Source: Streptomyces sp. CB01881 (GTDB lineage Bacteria; Actinomycetota; Actinomycetes; Streptomycetales; Streptomycetaceae). Taken from it: DNA of 33,876 bases. The notes below the pieces were generated by a model, which was not told the origin of the DNA, did not search any database, and worked only from the letters and a program-made list of their open reading frames with translations. How positions within the stretch are numbered: the stretch's first letter is position 1; the number at the start of each line of letters is the position of its first letter. The stretch covers positions 9,525,719-9,559,594 of the forward strand of contig NZ_CP026498.1 of NCBI RefSeq assembly GCF_002953255.1, read 5' to 3'. The position numbers and the translations under genes were made by a program. Of the stretch, positions 26,847-33,876 are shown one piece after another.

Positions 26847-27610
26847 ACCCGCAGCTCCCGCGCCAGGTCCTCGACCACGCCGACCACGAACCCGGGCGCC
26901 TCGCGCGGGAAGTCGTGGCCGGTCCCCTCCGGCGTGTACACCAACCGGGACGCCGTCGACGCCGCCAGGTACCGGACCCTGGTCCGGAGGTAGAAGTTCC
27001 TGATCCGCTCGGCCTCGACCGCGTCCCGGGCGCCGGCCAGCACCGCCTCGCCGCCGACGAGATCACGCGGTATCACCAGCACCAGCGGCAGGTCCCCGAG
27101 ATCCCCGTCGTACACCACGGTCTCCCAGCCCACCCCGGCCAGGCCGGACGGCGAGAGCTCGGCAAAGATCGACGCGGCGGCGCAGTGCTGGCCGGTCCGA
27201 CCGCCACGGCCGCGGTGCGCACCGAACAGATGCCGCACCGCCGCCAGCAGGAAACTGCGGCGCATCCCCGTGATCAGCCGGTTGGACGGCGCGAAGGCGA
27301 TGACCTCCAGGGGCGTCGGGTCCAGCAGCACCAGCCCCGCCACCAGATCCGGCCGCCGCCTGGCCGCGTTGGCGACCAGTAACCCGCCGAAGGAGTGGCC
27401 GACGAGCACGAACGGGGGCCGTTCCCCCGCCCTCTCCAACGCCGCCAGCAGTTCCTCCGCCTCCACCGCCGTGGTCCGGGGGAAGGGCCCGGCATCGCTC
27501 CAGCCCGTGCCGAACCGGTCGACCAGGACCGAGCGGGTCCGGGCCGCCGTCATCGAGTGCAGCTCCCCGAACTCCTCACCGGGCGCGTGTCCACCGGGCA
27601 TCCACACCAC
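26834..27610 (-). CDS. Alpha/beta hydrolase, catalytic part
   Basis: Serine hydrolase fold. The intact 258-codon frame has VLVDRFGTGWSD (oxyanion-side strand), the nucleophile elbow GHSFGG, a following LVLLDPTPL and a late GTGHDF that supplies the catalytic His. The ATG at 27610 lies inside a conserved stretch: codons before it read RPTVVWMPGGHAPGEEF and continue upstream in frame. The real N-terminus is therefore in the overlapping frame upstream, and this start is probably not used. It lacks an obvious ribosome binding site there. It converges with the oxidase gene with a 48-nt gap. Substrate unknown. Confidence 0.75.
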   Translation of the reverse strand: MVWMPGGHAPGEEFGELHSMTAARTRSVLVDRFGTGWSDAGPFPRTTAVEAEELLAALERAGERPPFVLVGHSFGGLLVANAARRRPDLVAGLVLLDPTPLEVIAFAPSNRLITGMRRSFLLAAVRHLFGAHRGRGGRTGQHCAAASIFAELSPSGLAGVGWETVVYDGDLGDLPLVLVIPRDLVGGEAVLAGARDAVEAERIRNFYLRTRVRYLAASTASRLVYTPEGTGHDFPREAPGFVVGVVEDLARELRVTSP

Positions 27611-27911
27611 GGTCGGCCGCCGCGTCCCCCTCCCCCAGGACGTGCATCCGGTGACCGCCCACGTCGACCAGCGTCCCCGGCACCGGCCGCTCCCCCGCCT
27701 CGCGGGCCATCAGCACCAGGTGTCGCACGGCCCCGGCCAGCATCACCACACCGGCGGCCACCAGCAGCGCACCGAGCGCCACCGCCCAGGTAGCGCCGAG
27801 CCCGACGAGGCAGCCGCCCACCGCGGCCACCACCAGCGCGACCGGCACACCCGCCCAGTCCCGGCTCAGCAGTGCGAGCAGAGTGTTCGCCATCCGTCCG
27901 TCCCGGCGCAT
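27576..27911 (-). pseudogene. N-terminal membrane part of the alpha/beta hydrolase, separated by a frameshift
   Basis: From ATG 27911 (GGAGG 4 nt upstream; alternative ATG 27893) the frame encodes two hydrophobic helices (VPVALVVAAVGGCLVGLGA, and a second one ending VVMLAGAVRHLVLMA). It then gives GTLVDVGGHRMHVLGEGD, the typical first strand of an alpha/beta hydrolase. After about 27630 it turns to nonsense and stops at 27576, while the next strand (RPTVVWMPGG) appears in another frame. One small indel in the G-rich tract at 27617-27645 would rejoin both parts into a roughly 355-residue membrane-anchored hydrolase. A sequencing error cannot be excluded. Confidence 0.75.
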
Positions 27912-28134
27912 CGGTCCTCCGTGACAGCAGCATCCGACAACCGACCCCTGTCCGTGTCCTTCCCCGTCCGCCCCGCCCTCACCCCGCAACCGCCCTCCGG
28001 CGCGCACCGCGCACGCCGGGGAGCCCTCGGTCACCGCCTCCCCGCCCGGCGGACGGCGGGATTCCGAAGGCCGGCCCTGGTCCGTTCGGGTGACCCATCT
28101 GGTGACGGCCCCGCGGCCGGTCGAGGATGGCGCC

Positions 28135-29415
28135 ATGAGTGTCGACGACTCCGGTGCCGGGCTGCTGGTGACCAACGTGCGCGTTTTCGACGGGACCGGC
28201 GGGGAGGCGGTACCGGGGCACGTCCGCATCGAGCGGGACAGGATCACGGAGGTGGCGCCGGGCCGCGCCTCCCCGCGTGGCGCCCGGGGGGTGACAGTGC
28301 TGGACGGCGGCGGCCGCACGCTCATCCCGGGCCTCACCGACGCGCACGTCCACCTGTTCGCGATCGGCGCCACCATGGCGGAGCTGCAGCTCGCGCCGAC
28401 CGGCACCGTCTACTACCAGGCCCTGGCCGCGGCCCGCGACATGCTGATGCGCGGCTTCACCACAGTGCGGGACATGGCCGGCGACACCGAGCCGCTGCGA
28501 CGGGTCCTCGACCGCGGGCTCTTCCCGGGGCCGCGGATCTACCCGAGCCAGGCGGCCGTCTCCCAGACCTCCGGCCACGGCGACTTCGGGGCCGTCCACG
28601 ACACCCCGACCGCCCTCGGCGGGCCGCAGGCCCGGACCGAACAGATCGGCTTCACCCGGGTGGCCGACGGGCCGGAGCGGGTCCTCGCCGCGGTGCGCGA
28701 GCAGCTCAGGAAGGGCGCGACGCAGATCAAGCTGATGGCCGGCGGCGGCGTCATCTCCGAGTTCGACCCGCTGGACGTGCTGCAGTTCACCCCGGCGGAG
28801 CTGGAGGCGGCGGTCGCCGCGGCCTCCGACTGGGGCACCTACGTGACCGTGCACGTCTACACCTCCGAAGGCGTGCGCCGCGCGGTGGAGGCCGGGGTGC
28901 GCTGCATCGAGCACGGGCACCTCGCCGACGAGGACACCATCCGCCACCTCGCGGAGCGGGACGTGTGGCTGAGCACCCAGCCGTTCGAGGTCGACGACCA
29001 CCACTACGCCTCTCCAGACAGCGACCGCAAGAACCGCGAGGTGTGCGAGGGCGTCTCCCGCACCTTCGCGTGGGCCGTCAAGCACGGCGTGCGGCTGGCC
29101 TTCGGCACCGACCTGGTGCTCGACCCCGGGAAGAGCCACCGGCAGAACGAGATGCTCGTCCGGCTCGGCGCCCACCTCAGCCCGGTCGAGGTCCTGCGCA
29201 TGGCCACCTCCGGCAACGCCGAACTGTTCCGGCTGTCCGGCCCCCGCGACCCCTACCGCGCGGCGCCGCTCGGGGTCGTGGCGCCGGGAGCGTGGGCCGA
29301 CCTCCTGGTCGTCGACGGCGACCCGACCACCGACCTGTCCGTCCTCGCCGATCCCGAACGCCACCTGCGCCTCATCGTCAAGAACGGCGTCGTCCACAAG
29401 AACGAGCTGGACTGA
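28135..29415 (+). CDS. Metal-dependent amidohydrolase (prolidase / imidazolonepropionase-like)
   Basis: Cytoplasmic TIM-barrel hydrolase of the COG1228 amidohydrolase group, 426 residues. Metal and catalytic residues are visible: HxH at 71/73 (DAHVHL), Lys199 in IKLMAGGG (candidate carboxylated lysine), His240 (VHVYTSEG), His260 (CIEHGHLAD) and Asp326 (FGTDL). The C-terminus returns to the small beta domain (GAWADLLVVDGDP). ATG 28135 is chosen because GAGG lies 8 nt upstream; GTG 28090 is possible. Members with this residue set often cleave Xaa-Pro or N-acyl-amino-acid bonds, so a peptide-processing role is plausible but unproven. It is divergent from the hydrolase gene (223-nt gap holding the promoters of both). 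Confidence 0.9.
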   Translation: MSVDDSGAGLLVTNVRVFDGTGGEAVPGHVRIERDRITEVAPGRASPRGARGVTVLDGGGRTLIPGLTDAHVHLFAIGATMAELQLAPTGTVYYQALAAARDMLMRGFTTVRDMAGDTEPLRRVLDRGLFPGPRIYPSQAAVSQTSGHGDFGAVHDTPTALGGPQARTEQIGFTRVADGPERVLAAVREQLRKGATQIKLMAGGGVISEFDPLDVLQFTPAELEAAVAAASDWGTYVTVHVYTSEGVRRAVEAGVRCIEHGHLADEDTIRHLAERDVWLSTQPFEVDDHHYASPDSDRKNREVCEGVSRTFAWAVKHGVRLAFGTDLVLDPGKSHRQNEMLVRLGAHLSPVEVLRMATSGNAELFRLSGPRDPYRAAPLGVVAPGAWADLLVVDGDPTTDLSVLADPERHLRLIVKNGVVHKNELD

Positions 29416-29562
29416 TCCCGCCCGCCACCGGCGCCGTTGCCCGGCCGTCCGCCACCTCCCGTTCGGGTGATCTCCCGGCCTGTGACCCGGGCGCTGGGCA
29501 ACCGGACCGACAACGCCGTCGCCGCGGGCCCGTGCCCTCCTCCGGCGCGCCGCCGCACCCCT

Positions 29563-29578
29563 TGGGCCGATCGGCCCA
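29563..29578. promoter_or_regulatory. 16-bp perfect palindrome before the 32-codon gene
   Basis: TGGGCCGATCGGCCCA, a perfect two-fold site 101 nt before the short gene, followed at once by GGCACGGCGTGCC (second small inverted repeat, 29579-29591). It could be an operator or the stem of a terminator for the amidohydrolase gene; there is no T-run, so operator is slightly preferred. Confidence 0.35.
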
Positions 29579-29678
29579 GGCACGGCGTGCCTCGGCCGCC
29601 CCGGCGGACGCCGGTGCAGGATCGGTGGCGCGGCGGCCCCGGGGCGGGCCGCCCGCCACCGCGCGAGGAGGGCCCGCC

Positions 29679-29777
29679 ATGAAACGGTTCGACGACCCGC
29701 TGCTCCGGTCCCCCGGGGCCCCCGGGTCCGACGACACCCCCGGCGCCGCCCCTGTCGCCACGGAGGCCGCGGCGTGA
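29679..29777 (+). CDS. 32-residue peptide gene coupled to a methyltransferase
   Basis: ATG 29679 is preceded by GGAGG at 29667-29671 with a 7-nt spacer, as good a ribosome binding site as any in the window. The peptide starts MKRFDDPLLRSPGAPGSDD and ends PVATEAAA: a charged N-terminus, then a Gly/Pro/Ala/Asp-rich tail, no Cys, no signal peptide. Its TGA overlaps the GTG start of the methyltransferase (GTGA, 29774-29777), so the two are translationally coupled. It could be a leader peptide for coupling or regulation, or a small substrate of the methyltransferase (ribosomal peptide precursor). I do not recognise it. Confidence 0.6.
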   Translation: MKRFDDPLLRSPGAPGSDDTPGAAPVATEAAA

Positions 29778-30577
29778 CCGCCGCAGCGAGCGGGGACGGG
29801 ACGGGCGGCCGCTACGGCGAGGCCGTCTTCCGTCCCGAGCAGGCGGGCGAGGGCGAACGGACCGACCTCGGCGCGCTCGCCTACGACGACGTCACGATGG
29901 CGCGGCTGAGGACACTCGGCGCCGGCCCGGGGTGGCACTGCCTCGACGTGGGCGCCGGCACGGGCACGGTCTCCCGCCGGCTCCTCGACGAGGCCCGGGT
30001 GGCAAGCGTGCTCGCCGTCGACCGCGACGTGCGTTTCCTCGGCGCGCGACCCGGGCTCGACCTGCTCGAAGCCGACGTCACCGCTGCGGACTTCGCCCCC
30101 GGCCGGTTCCGCCTCGTCCACGCACGCTTCGTCCTGATGCACCTTCCCGAACACGACCGCCTGATCACCGCCCTCGCCGAACTCCTCGTACCCGGAGGCG
30201 TGCTGGTGCTCAGCGACGCGGTCGACCTGACGAGCGACCGGACGCCCCGCACGCCGTACACCACGGTGATGCGGGCGATGTGGCAGGGGCTGCGGGCCAC
30301 CATCGGCACGGACGTCTCCTGGGTGCCGTCGTACCCGCACCTGCTGCGCCGCGCGGGACTGCGGTCCGTCGCCGCCGAGGTCCACGTGCCGCCGCTGCTG
30401 CCGGGCAGCCCCATCAGCCGCTTCTGGGCGGACACCTGGGACCGGAGCAGAGCCGCGATGTGCGCCACCGGCCTGGTCGACGACGAGGCCGTCGACGCGG
30501 CGGTCCGCTACCTGGACTCCGACGAGTGCGCCGCACTGTCGGCCGGCATGCTCACCGCCTGGGGGTGGAAGCCCTAG
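29774..30577 (+). CDS. SAM-dependent class I methyltransferase
   Basis: A 267-residue Rossmann-fold methyltransferase. Motif I is LDVGAGTGTVS near residue 56, the acidic motif II residue is in VLAVDRD, then LLEADVTAADF, and the motif IV/post-IV region is HARFVLMHLPEHDRLI, followed by ELLVPGGVLVLSD. The C-terminal third (MWQGLRATIGTDVSW, SPISRFWADTWDRSRAAM) is a helical cap typical of small-molecule methyltransferases. GTG 29774 is chosen for its GGAGG at 29762-29766 and the 4-nt overlap with the short upstream gene. Substrate unknown; neighbours suggest a peptide or a small metabolite. Confidence 0.88.
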   Translation: MTAAASGDGTGGRYGEAVFRPEQAGEGERTDLGALAYDDVTMARLRTLGAGPGWHCLDVGAGTGTVSRRLLDEARVASVLAVDRDVRFLGARPGLDLLEADVTAADFAPGRFRLVHARFVLMHLPEHDRLITALAELLVPGGVLVLSDAVDLTSDRTPRTPYTTVMRAMWQGLRATIGTDVSWVPSYPHLLRRAGLRSVAAEVHVPPLLPGSPISRFWADTWDRSRAAMCATGLVDDEAVDAAVRYLDSDECAALSAGMLTAWGWKP

Positions 30578-30596
30578 GGAGCGTATTTGGTCGTGA

Positions 30597-31195
30597 TCAA
30601 GGTGCGGTCTTGGCGAGGTCCTTGATCCAGATCATCGAGGCGCGGAGGTGGAGGCCGGCGAGGTAGCTCTCGGGCTTCTTGTCGAACCGGGTAGCGATGC
30701 CCCGCCAGGCCTTCAGCCTGTTGATAAGGCGCTCGACGGTGTTGCGCTCCTTGTAGAGCTCGACGTCGTGGCCGACTGGCCGGCCGCCCTTGCTGCCCTT
30801 CCTCTTTCGATTGGCGGCCTGGTCCCGCTTCTCCAGGATGACGGCCTTGATACCGCGATTGCGCAGGTGGGAACGGTTGCCGCGGGAGGAGTAGGCCTTG
30901 TCGCCGGGACCGCGCCGGGCCGGGTGCGGGGACGGCCGACCGGTCCGCGTACCCGCGCCTTCTTCAGTACGGGGATGAACTGCGGGCTGTCGGCGGCCTG
31001 CCCCTCGGTCAGGACGATGGCCAGCGGGCGGCACTTGCGCTCGCCGGTTACGTGGACCTTGCTGGTCTGCCCGCCGCGGGATCGGCCGAGCAGGGCGGCC
31101 TTCGGGCGGAGCTTGCGTCGGCGTCGGACACGTCGCCGCTCGTCCCGTTCCGGGTCGTCTGCGGTGTCCTGCCCGTCTTGTTCCTTCAGGCCTCC
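30597..31195 (-). pseudogene. IS5-type transposase, remainder (orfB), itself frameshifted
   Basis: After the -1 shift the sequence reads KAALLGRSRGGQTSKVHVTG and RPLAIVLTEGQAADSPQF (second part of the DDE domain) down to RPGAV near 30915. There a second frame change, of about one missing base, is needed to continue as GDKAYSSRGNRSHLRNRGIK, then ERNTVERLINRLKAWRGIAT with the catalytic Glu, to the stop at 30597. Unlike the first shift, this site has no slippery sequence, so it is probably a disabling mutation. Confidence 0.75.
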
Positions 31196-31560
31196 CCCTT
31201 TTGCCGGGCCTTCTCCGCCTCCTCGGCCGCCTTCTCCAGGTCGGCCAGCGTGTCCGGGTCGAGGTGCATTCCGGCGGCGGCGTGGTGGGCGCGGACGGTG
31301 GTGGAATCCACGCTGACCAGCGACAGGTCCACCTCACCCCGCTTCGCGGCCTCCGCGATCGCGCCCTCCAGCAGGGCCTCGAAGACCCCGGCGTCCCGCC
31401 ACTGCCGGAAGCGGTTGTGGACCGTCGACCAGGCGCCGAACTCCTGCGGCATCTCCCGCCACTGGCCGCCCGTCCGAAACCTCCAGATCACGCCCTCGAA
31501 CTGCCGGCGCAGCCGCTCGGGGTACGGGCCGTACTCGCCGATCGCGGGCGGAGCGCTCAT
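31186..31560 (-). CDS. IS5-type transposase, first frame (orfA)
   Basis: The frame from ATG 31560 encodes FRTGGQWREMPQEFGAWSTV, NRFRQWRDAGVFEALL and SVDSTTVRAHH: the DNA-binding part and the first catalytic Asp (SVDST) of a DDE transposase. It ends KARQKGEA and stop at 31186. Just before the stop the message reads CAA-AAG-GGG-GAG, containing the -1 slippery heptamer A AAG GGG. A slip there continues into LKEQDGQDTADDPERDERRR, the expected continuation. This is how two-frame IS5 elements make their full transposase. About 20 to 30 N-terminal residues seem to be missing compared with intact relatives. Confidence 0.75.
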   Translation of the reverse strand: MSAPPAIGEYGPYPERLRRQFEGVIWRFRTGGQWREMPQEFGAWSTVHNRFRQWRDAGVFEALLEGAIAEAAKRGEVDLSLVSVDSTTVRAHHAAAGMHLDPDTLADLEKAAEEAEKARQKGEA

Positions 31561-31982
31561 GGCCGTCATGGCCGCCCTGCTGACCTGGTGGGAGAACCGC
31601 CACATCGACGGGGCACTGGAAGCGGCCCGCGGCCACTACATCCACCCGAGCTGGCTCGCCGAGGACGCCCGCGCGCTGCTCTCTCGGGCGCAGCAGGCGG
31701 CTGCGGCGATCCTCGGGTCCGGACTGCACCGGACCGACCTCGGTGTCTCGGCGCCGCCAACACCGTCCAACTCCCGGAACGGCTGTGGATGATCGCGGAC
31801 TCGCTGCACCGCTACAGCACGGCGGCCAAGGCCTGCGCGTCGGCCACCGCAGAGGACTCGGCCGTGGCCGATCTGCTGGCGGGCGAGCGCGAGGCGCTCG
31901 ACCAGGTCGTCGCCGGGATCGCAGCTCAGGTTGTCGCTCTTGAAGAGTACGCGCGTCAGGCCCAGGAGGCGGATCCCGATCA
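31559..31982 (+). pseudogene. Truncated hypothetical gene fragment
   Basis: Reads AALLTWWENRHIDGALEAAR and HYIHPSWLAEDARALLSRAQ, then breaks at 31739-31751. There CTCGG is duplicated around TGT (an 8-nt insertion), and the sense frame resumes as GAANTVQLPERLWMIADSLH and LLAGEREALDQVVAGIAAQV up to about 31982. It has coding-type composition and an all-helical look. The beginning is missing where the IS remnant abuts, and the end merges into the MFS fragment. I do not recognise the family. Confidence 0.55.
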
Positions 31983-32527
31983 TGGTCGGGATGCTGCTCA
32001 CCACCGTCGCGATGTTCGGCATGTCCACCCTGGAGACCGGCTCCGGCAACGGCGAGATGGCGCTCTGGTTCGTCATGATGGGCCTCGGCATCAGCCCGGT
32101 CATCGTCGGCGCGACCGAGGTCATCGTCGGCAACGCCCCGCTGGAGCTCTCCGGGGTGGCGGGCGGCCTGCAGCAGGCCGCGATGCAGGTCGGCGGCAGC
32201 CTCGGCACCGCCGTGCTGGGCGCGCTGATGGCCGCCAAGGTCGGCGACGTGCTGCCCGGCAACTGGGCCTAGGCCGGCCTGCCCCCGGTCGAGGGCCCGC
32301 AGGCCGAGGGCCTCAAGCAGGCCGCCCAGCTCGGCATCACCCCGCCGGCCCCGCCCGGCACCTCGCAGCAGGCGGTGGACGCGATGGCCGGCGCGGTGCA
32401 CGACTCCTTCGTCAGCGGCATGTCGCTCGCCTTCGTGGTGGCCTCCGTGGTGGCCTTCGCCGCCGCCCTGCTCGCGCTGCTCACCCATCGCGGCAGCACC
32501 GACGCGGGCCCGGCCGTGCACATCTGA
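31935..32527 (+). pseudogene. C-terminal fragment of an MFS exporter (DHA2-like) with amber stop
   Basis: Encodes several C-terminal transmembrane helices: MVGMLLTTVAMFGMSTLE, LWFVMMGLGISPVIVGATEV, the DHA2-type helix segment LSGVAGGLQQAAMQVGGSLG and TAVLGALMAAKV. It is interrupted by TAG at 32270-32272. The same frame continues as AGLPPVEGPQAEGLKQAAQL and a last helix (FVVASVVAFAAALLALL) to TGA at 32525-32527. The N-terminal two thirds are absent. Drug or metabolite efflux would be the family role, but this copy cannot function. Confidence 0.75.
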
Positions 32528-32544
32528 CCGGCGCCCGCACGCCA

Positions 32545-32574
32545 CGGCCCCGGACTCGGCGGAGTCCGGGGCCG
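32545..32574 (+). terminator. Strong hairpin terminator after the MFS fragment
   Basis: CGGCCCCGGACTC - GGCG - GAGTCCGGGGCCG: a 13-bp perfect stem with a 4-nt loop, 18 nt after the MFS stop. It has no T-run, as is usual in high-GC actinobacteria. It isolates the following kinase gene. Confidence 0.85.
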
Positions 32575-32654
32575 TCGTGGTGTCCACCCCGGTTTGACCG
32601 GGACAACCCTGCAGCGTCTTCTGGAAGAGGGCGCACAGGAAATGCGGGAACGCC

Positions 32655-33876
32655 ATGGGCTCTCAGGACGACACGCCACCCGGCCCGCCGCCGGCGGAGG
32701 AACCGCGGGTGATCGGCGGACGCTACCGGCTCGGTGAACGGATCGGGCGCGGCGGCATGGGCACGGTCTGGGCTGCCCAGGACCTCAAGCTCGGCCGCCG
32801 GGTCGCGGTGAAGGAGCTGAGCGCGCACGGCGTACCGGAGGAGGACCTGCCCCTGCTGCACGCCCGGATGCTGCAGGAGGCCAGGGCGGCCGCCCGGATC
32901 AGGCACCCGGGTGTGATCACCGTCCACGACGTGCTGGAGCAGGACGGCCGGCCGTGGATCGTCATGGAGCTGATCGACGGCCGCTCGCTCGGGGAGGTGC
33001 TCTCCGAGGAGGGCACCCTGCTGCCGAGGGACGCCGCCCGGGTCGGCGAGCAGGTGGCGGCCGCACTGGAGCAGGCGCACCGGCAGGGAGTCCTGCACCG
33101 CGACGTGAAGCCCGCCAACGTGCTGCTGGAGCGCGGCGGTCGGGTCGTGCTCACCGACTTCGGCATCGCGACCCTCACCGGCTCGCCCAATCTGACCAGG
33201 ACCGGCGACATCGTCGGCTCGCCCGACTACGTCGCGCCCGAGCGGATCCTCGGTCACCGCGCAGGGCCGGAGTCGGACCTGTGGTCGCTGGGCGCCACGC
33301 TGTACGCGGCCGTGGAGGGGCAGTCGCCGTTCCACCGCACCACCACCATGAGCACGCTCCAGGCGGTGGTGGCCGACCCGCTGCCCGACCCGCGCAACGC
33401 GGGCGCGCTCACCCCCGTGCTGGAAGCCCTGTTACGCAAGGACCCGCTCGAACGACCGGACGCGGCGGAGACCGTGCGCCTGCTGCGCCAGGTGTCCGGC
33501 AGCGCCCCCGGCGGGACCCGTCCGCAGCTGCCGACCGAGGTGTCCCGGCCGGACCGCACCCGGACGCAGTCCACCCCGGGGACGCCGCTGCCCGGCATCG
33601 GCCCGCTGCCACCGCCGCCCGTGGGCCCGCCCGTGGCCGCGTACGGCGCGGCCGTGCCGCCGGGGCCGCCCGGTGGGCCCACCGGCCCGCCGGCACCGGC
33701 CGGGCGGCCCGGCCCGGCCGAGGACGGCGGCGGGCACCGTCGGCGGGGTCTGGTGATCGCGGGCAGTGTGCTGGCGCTGTTGCTGCTGGTGGGTGGCGTG
33801 ACCTACGCCGTGGTGAACAGCGCGTCGGGCGGGCCCGGCACCAAGGCCGTCGCCCCGGCAGCCTCGCCTTCCCTTC
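32655..33876 (+). CDS. Transmembrane Ser/Thr protein kinase, PknB-like (3' end outside the window)
   Basis: Signalling kinase with a cytoplasmic catalytic domain and one membrane helix. Visible: glycine loop GERIGRGGMGTVW, VAVKE (ATP lysine), catalytic loop LHRDVKPANVLL near residue 150, DFGIATL near 170, activation segment end GSPDYVAPE, and the DLWSLGATLY helix. A Pro-rich juxtamembrane stretch (about 285-355) leads to the transmembrane helix GLVIAGSVLALLLLVGGVTY (about 365-384). The extracellular part is cut off at residue 407. ATG 32655 has only a weak GGGA upstream. Leu260 is encoded by TTA (33432-33434), a rare codon in streptomycetes. It has its own transcription unit behind the terminator at 32545-32574. 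Confidence 0.93.
   Translation, partial: MGSQDDTPPGPPPAEEPRVIGGRYRLGERIGRGGMGTVWAAQDLKLGRRVAVKELSAHGVPEEDLPLLHARMLQEARAAARIRHPGVITVHDVLEQDGRPWIVMELIDGRSLGEVLSEEGTLLPRDAARVGEQVAAALEQAHRQGVLHRDVKPANVLLERGGRVVLTDFGIATLTGSPNLTRTGDIVGSPDYVAPERILGHRAGPESDLWSLGATLYAAVEGQSPFHRTTTMSTLQAVVADPLPDPRNAGALTPVLEALLRKDPLERPDAAETVRLLRQVSGSAPGGTRPQLPTEVSRPDRTRTQSTPGTPLPGIGPLPPPPVGPPVAAYGAAVPPGPPGGPTGPPAPAGRPGPAEDGGGHRRRGLVIAGSVLALLLLVGGVTYAVVNSASGGPGTKAVAPAASPSL

Larger units (their letters stand above)
30578..31560 (-). mobile_element. IS5-type insertion sequence remnant
   Basis: Begins right after the methyltransferase stop with GGGAGCGTATTTGGTCGTGA, which looks like an IS terminal end, and covers the transposase gene. 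The matching inverted end (ACCAAATACGCTCCC) is not found downstream of 31560. The right end therefore appears lost, and the element abuts the truncated gene at about 31556. Boundaries are approximate. Confidence 0.7.

Noticed and set aside
29437..29682. 81-codon frame before the peptide gene
   Set aside because: Pro/Arg-rich, no ribosome binding site, overlaps the palindrome and the ribosome binding region of the next gene.
31201..32712. Single 503-codon plus-strand gene
   Set aside because: Mixed frame: antisense of the transposase, then part of the hypothetical fragment, then out of frame with the MFS fragment and the kinase.
1..33876. CRISPR arrays, tRNA, rRNA, riboswitches
   Set aside because: No evenly spaced short repeats, no cloverleaf or conserved rRNA segments seen on either strand.

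Overview
The window is very GC-rich actinobacterial DNA, most likely from Streptomyces or a close relative. This is suggested by the strong third-position GC of every gene, GTG starts, rare TTA codons, a PASTA-less PknB-type kinase, and a hairpin repeat that resembles ones I associate with streptomycetes. No rRNA, tRNA or CRISPR array was seen.

Positions 1-19425 (all minus strand) are the start of a nonribosomal peptide gene cluster. Read in transcription order it contains a small DUF5132-type protein (19425-19069), an ABC exporter with an unusual N-terminal heavy-metal-associated-like domain (18857-16569), and a giant NRPS that starts at 16463 and runs off the left edge. The NRPS has five C-A-T modules and the first half of a sixth condensation domain. 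Specificity codes read by eye suggest X - Thr - bulky hydrophobic/aromatic - Pro - Phe-like - (next). No epimerase, methyltransferase or thioesterase domain is visible. The reading frame breaks inside the fifth adenylation domain (about 1334) and again at about position 11. Both sites are 5 nt shorter than the sister copies in the same gene. The last 118 nt also repeat a stretch of module 5, so a contig-end or repeat-collapse artefact is a real possibility.

Positions 19736-20039 hold a relic of a DUF885-type protein with most of its middle deleted. Positions 20251-26785 (plus strand) form a tight five-gene operon, mostly with 4-nt ATGA overlaps. It encodes a peptide-type solute-binding lipoprotein, a permease, a fused permease-ATPase whose linker is encoded by a hairpin repeat, a second ATPase, and a FAD-dependent amine/amino-acid oxidase. 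This looks like an import-and-oxidise unit for a peptide, opine or N-alkylated amino acid. A membrane-anchored alpha/beta hydrolase (minus strand, frameshifted) converges on it.

Positions 28135-30577 (plus strand) carry a prolidase/imidazolonepropionase-like amidohydrolase, then an unannotated-looking 32-codon gene with a near-ideal ribosome binding site that is translationally coupled to a SAM methyltransferase. The short gene is the most interesting small item in the window.

Positions 30578-32527 are a decayed patch: an IS5-type transposase with a credible programmed -1 slip site plus a second disabling frameshift, a truncated hypothetical gene, and the C-terminal part of an MFS exporter with an in-frame amber stop. 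A strong terminator hairpin follows. The window ends inside a transmembrane Ser/Thr protein kinase gene (32655 onward) that carries a TTA codon.
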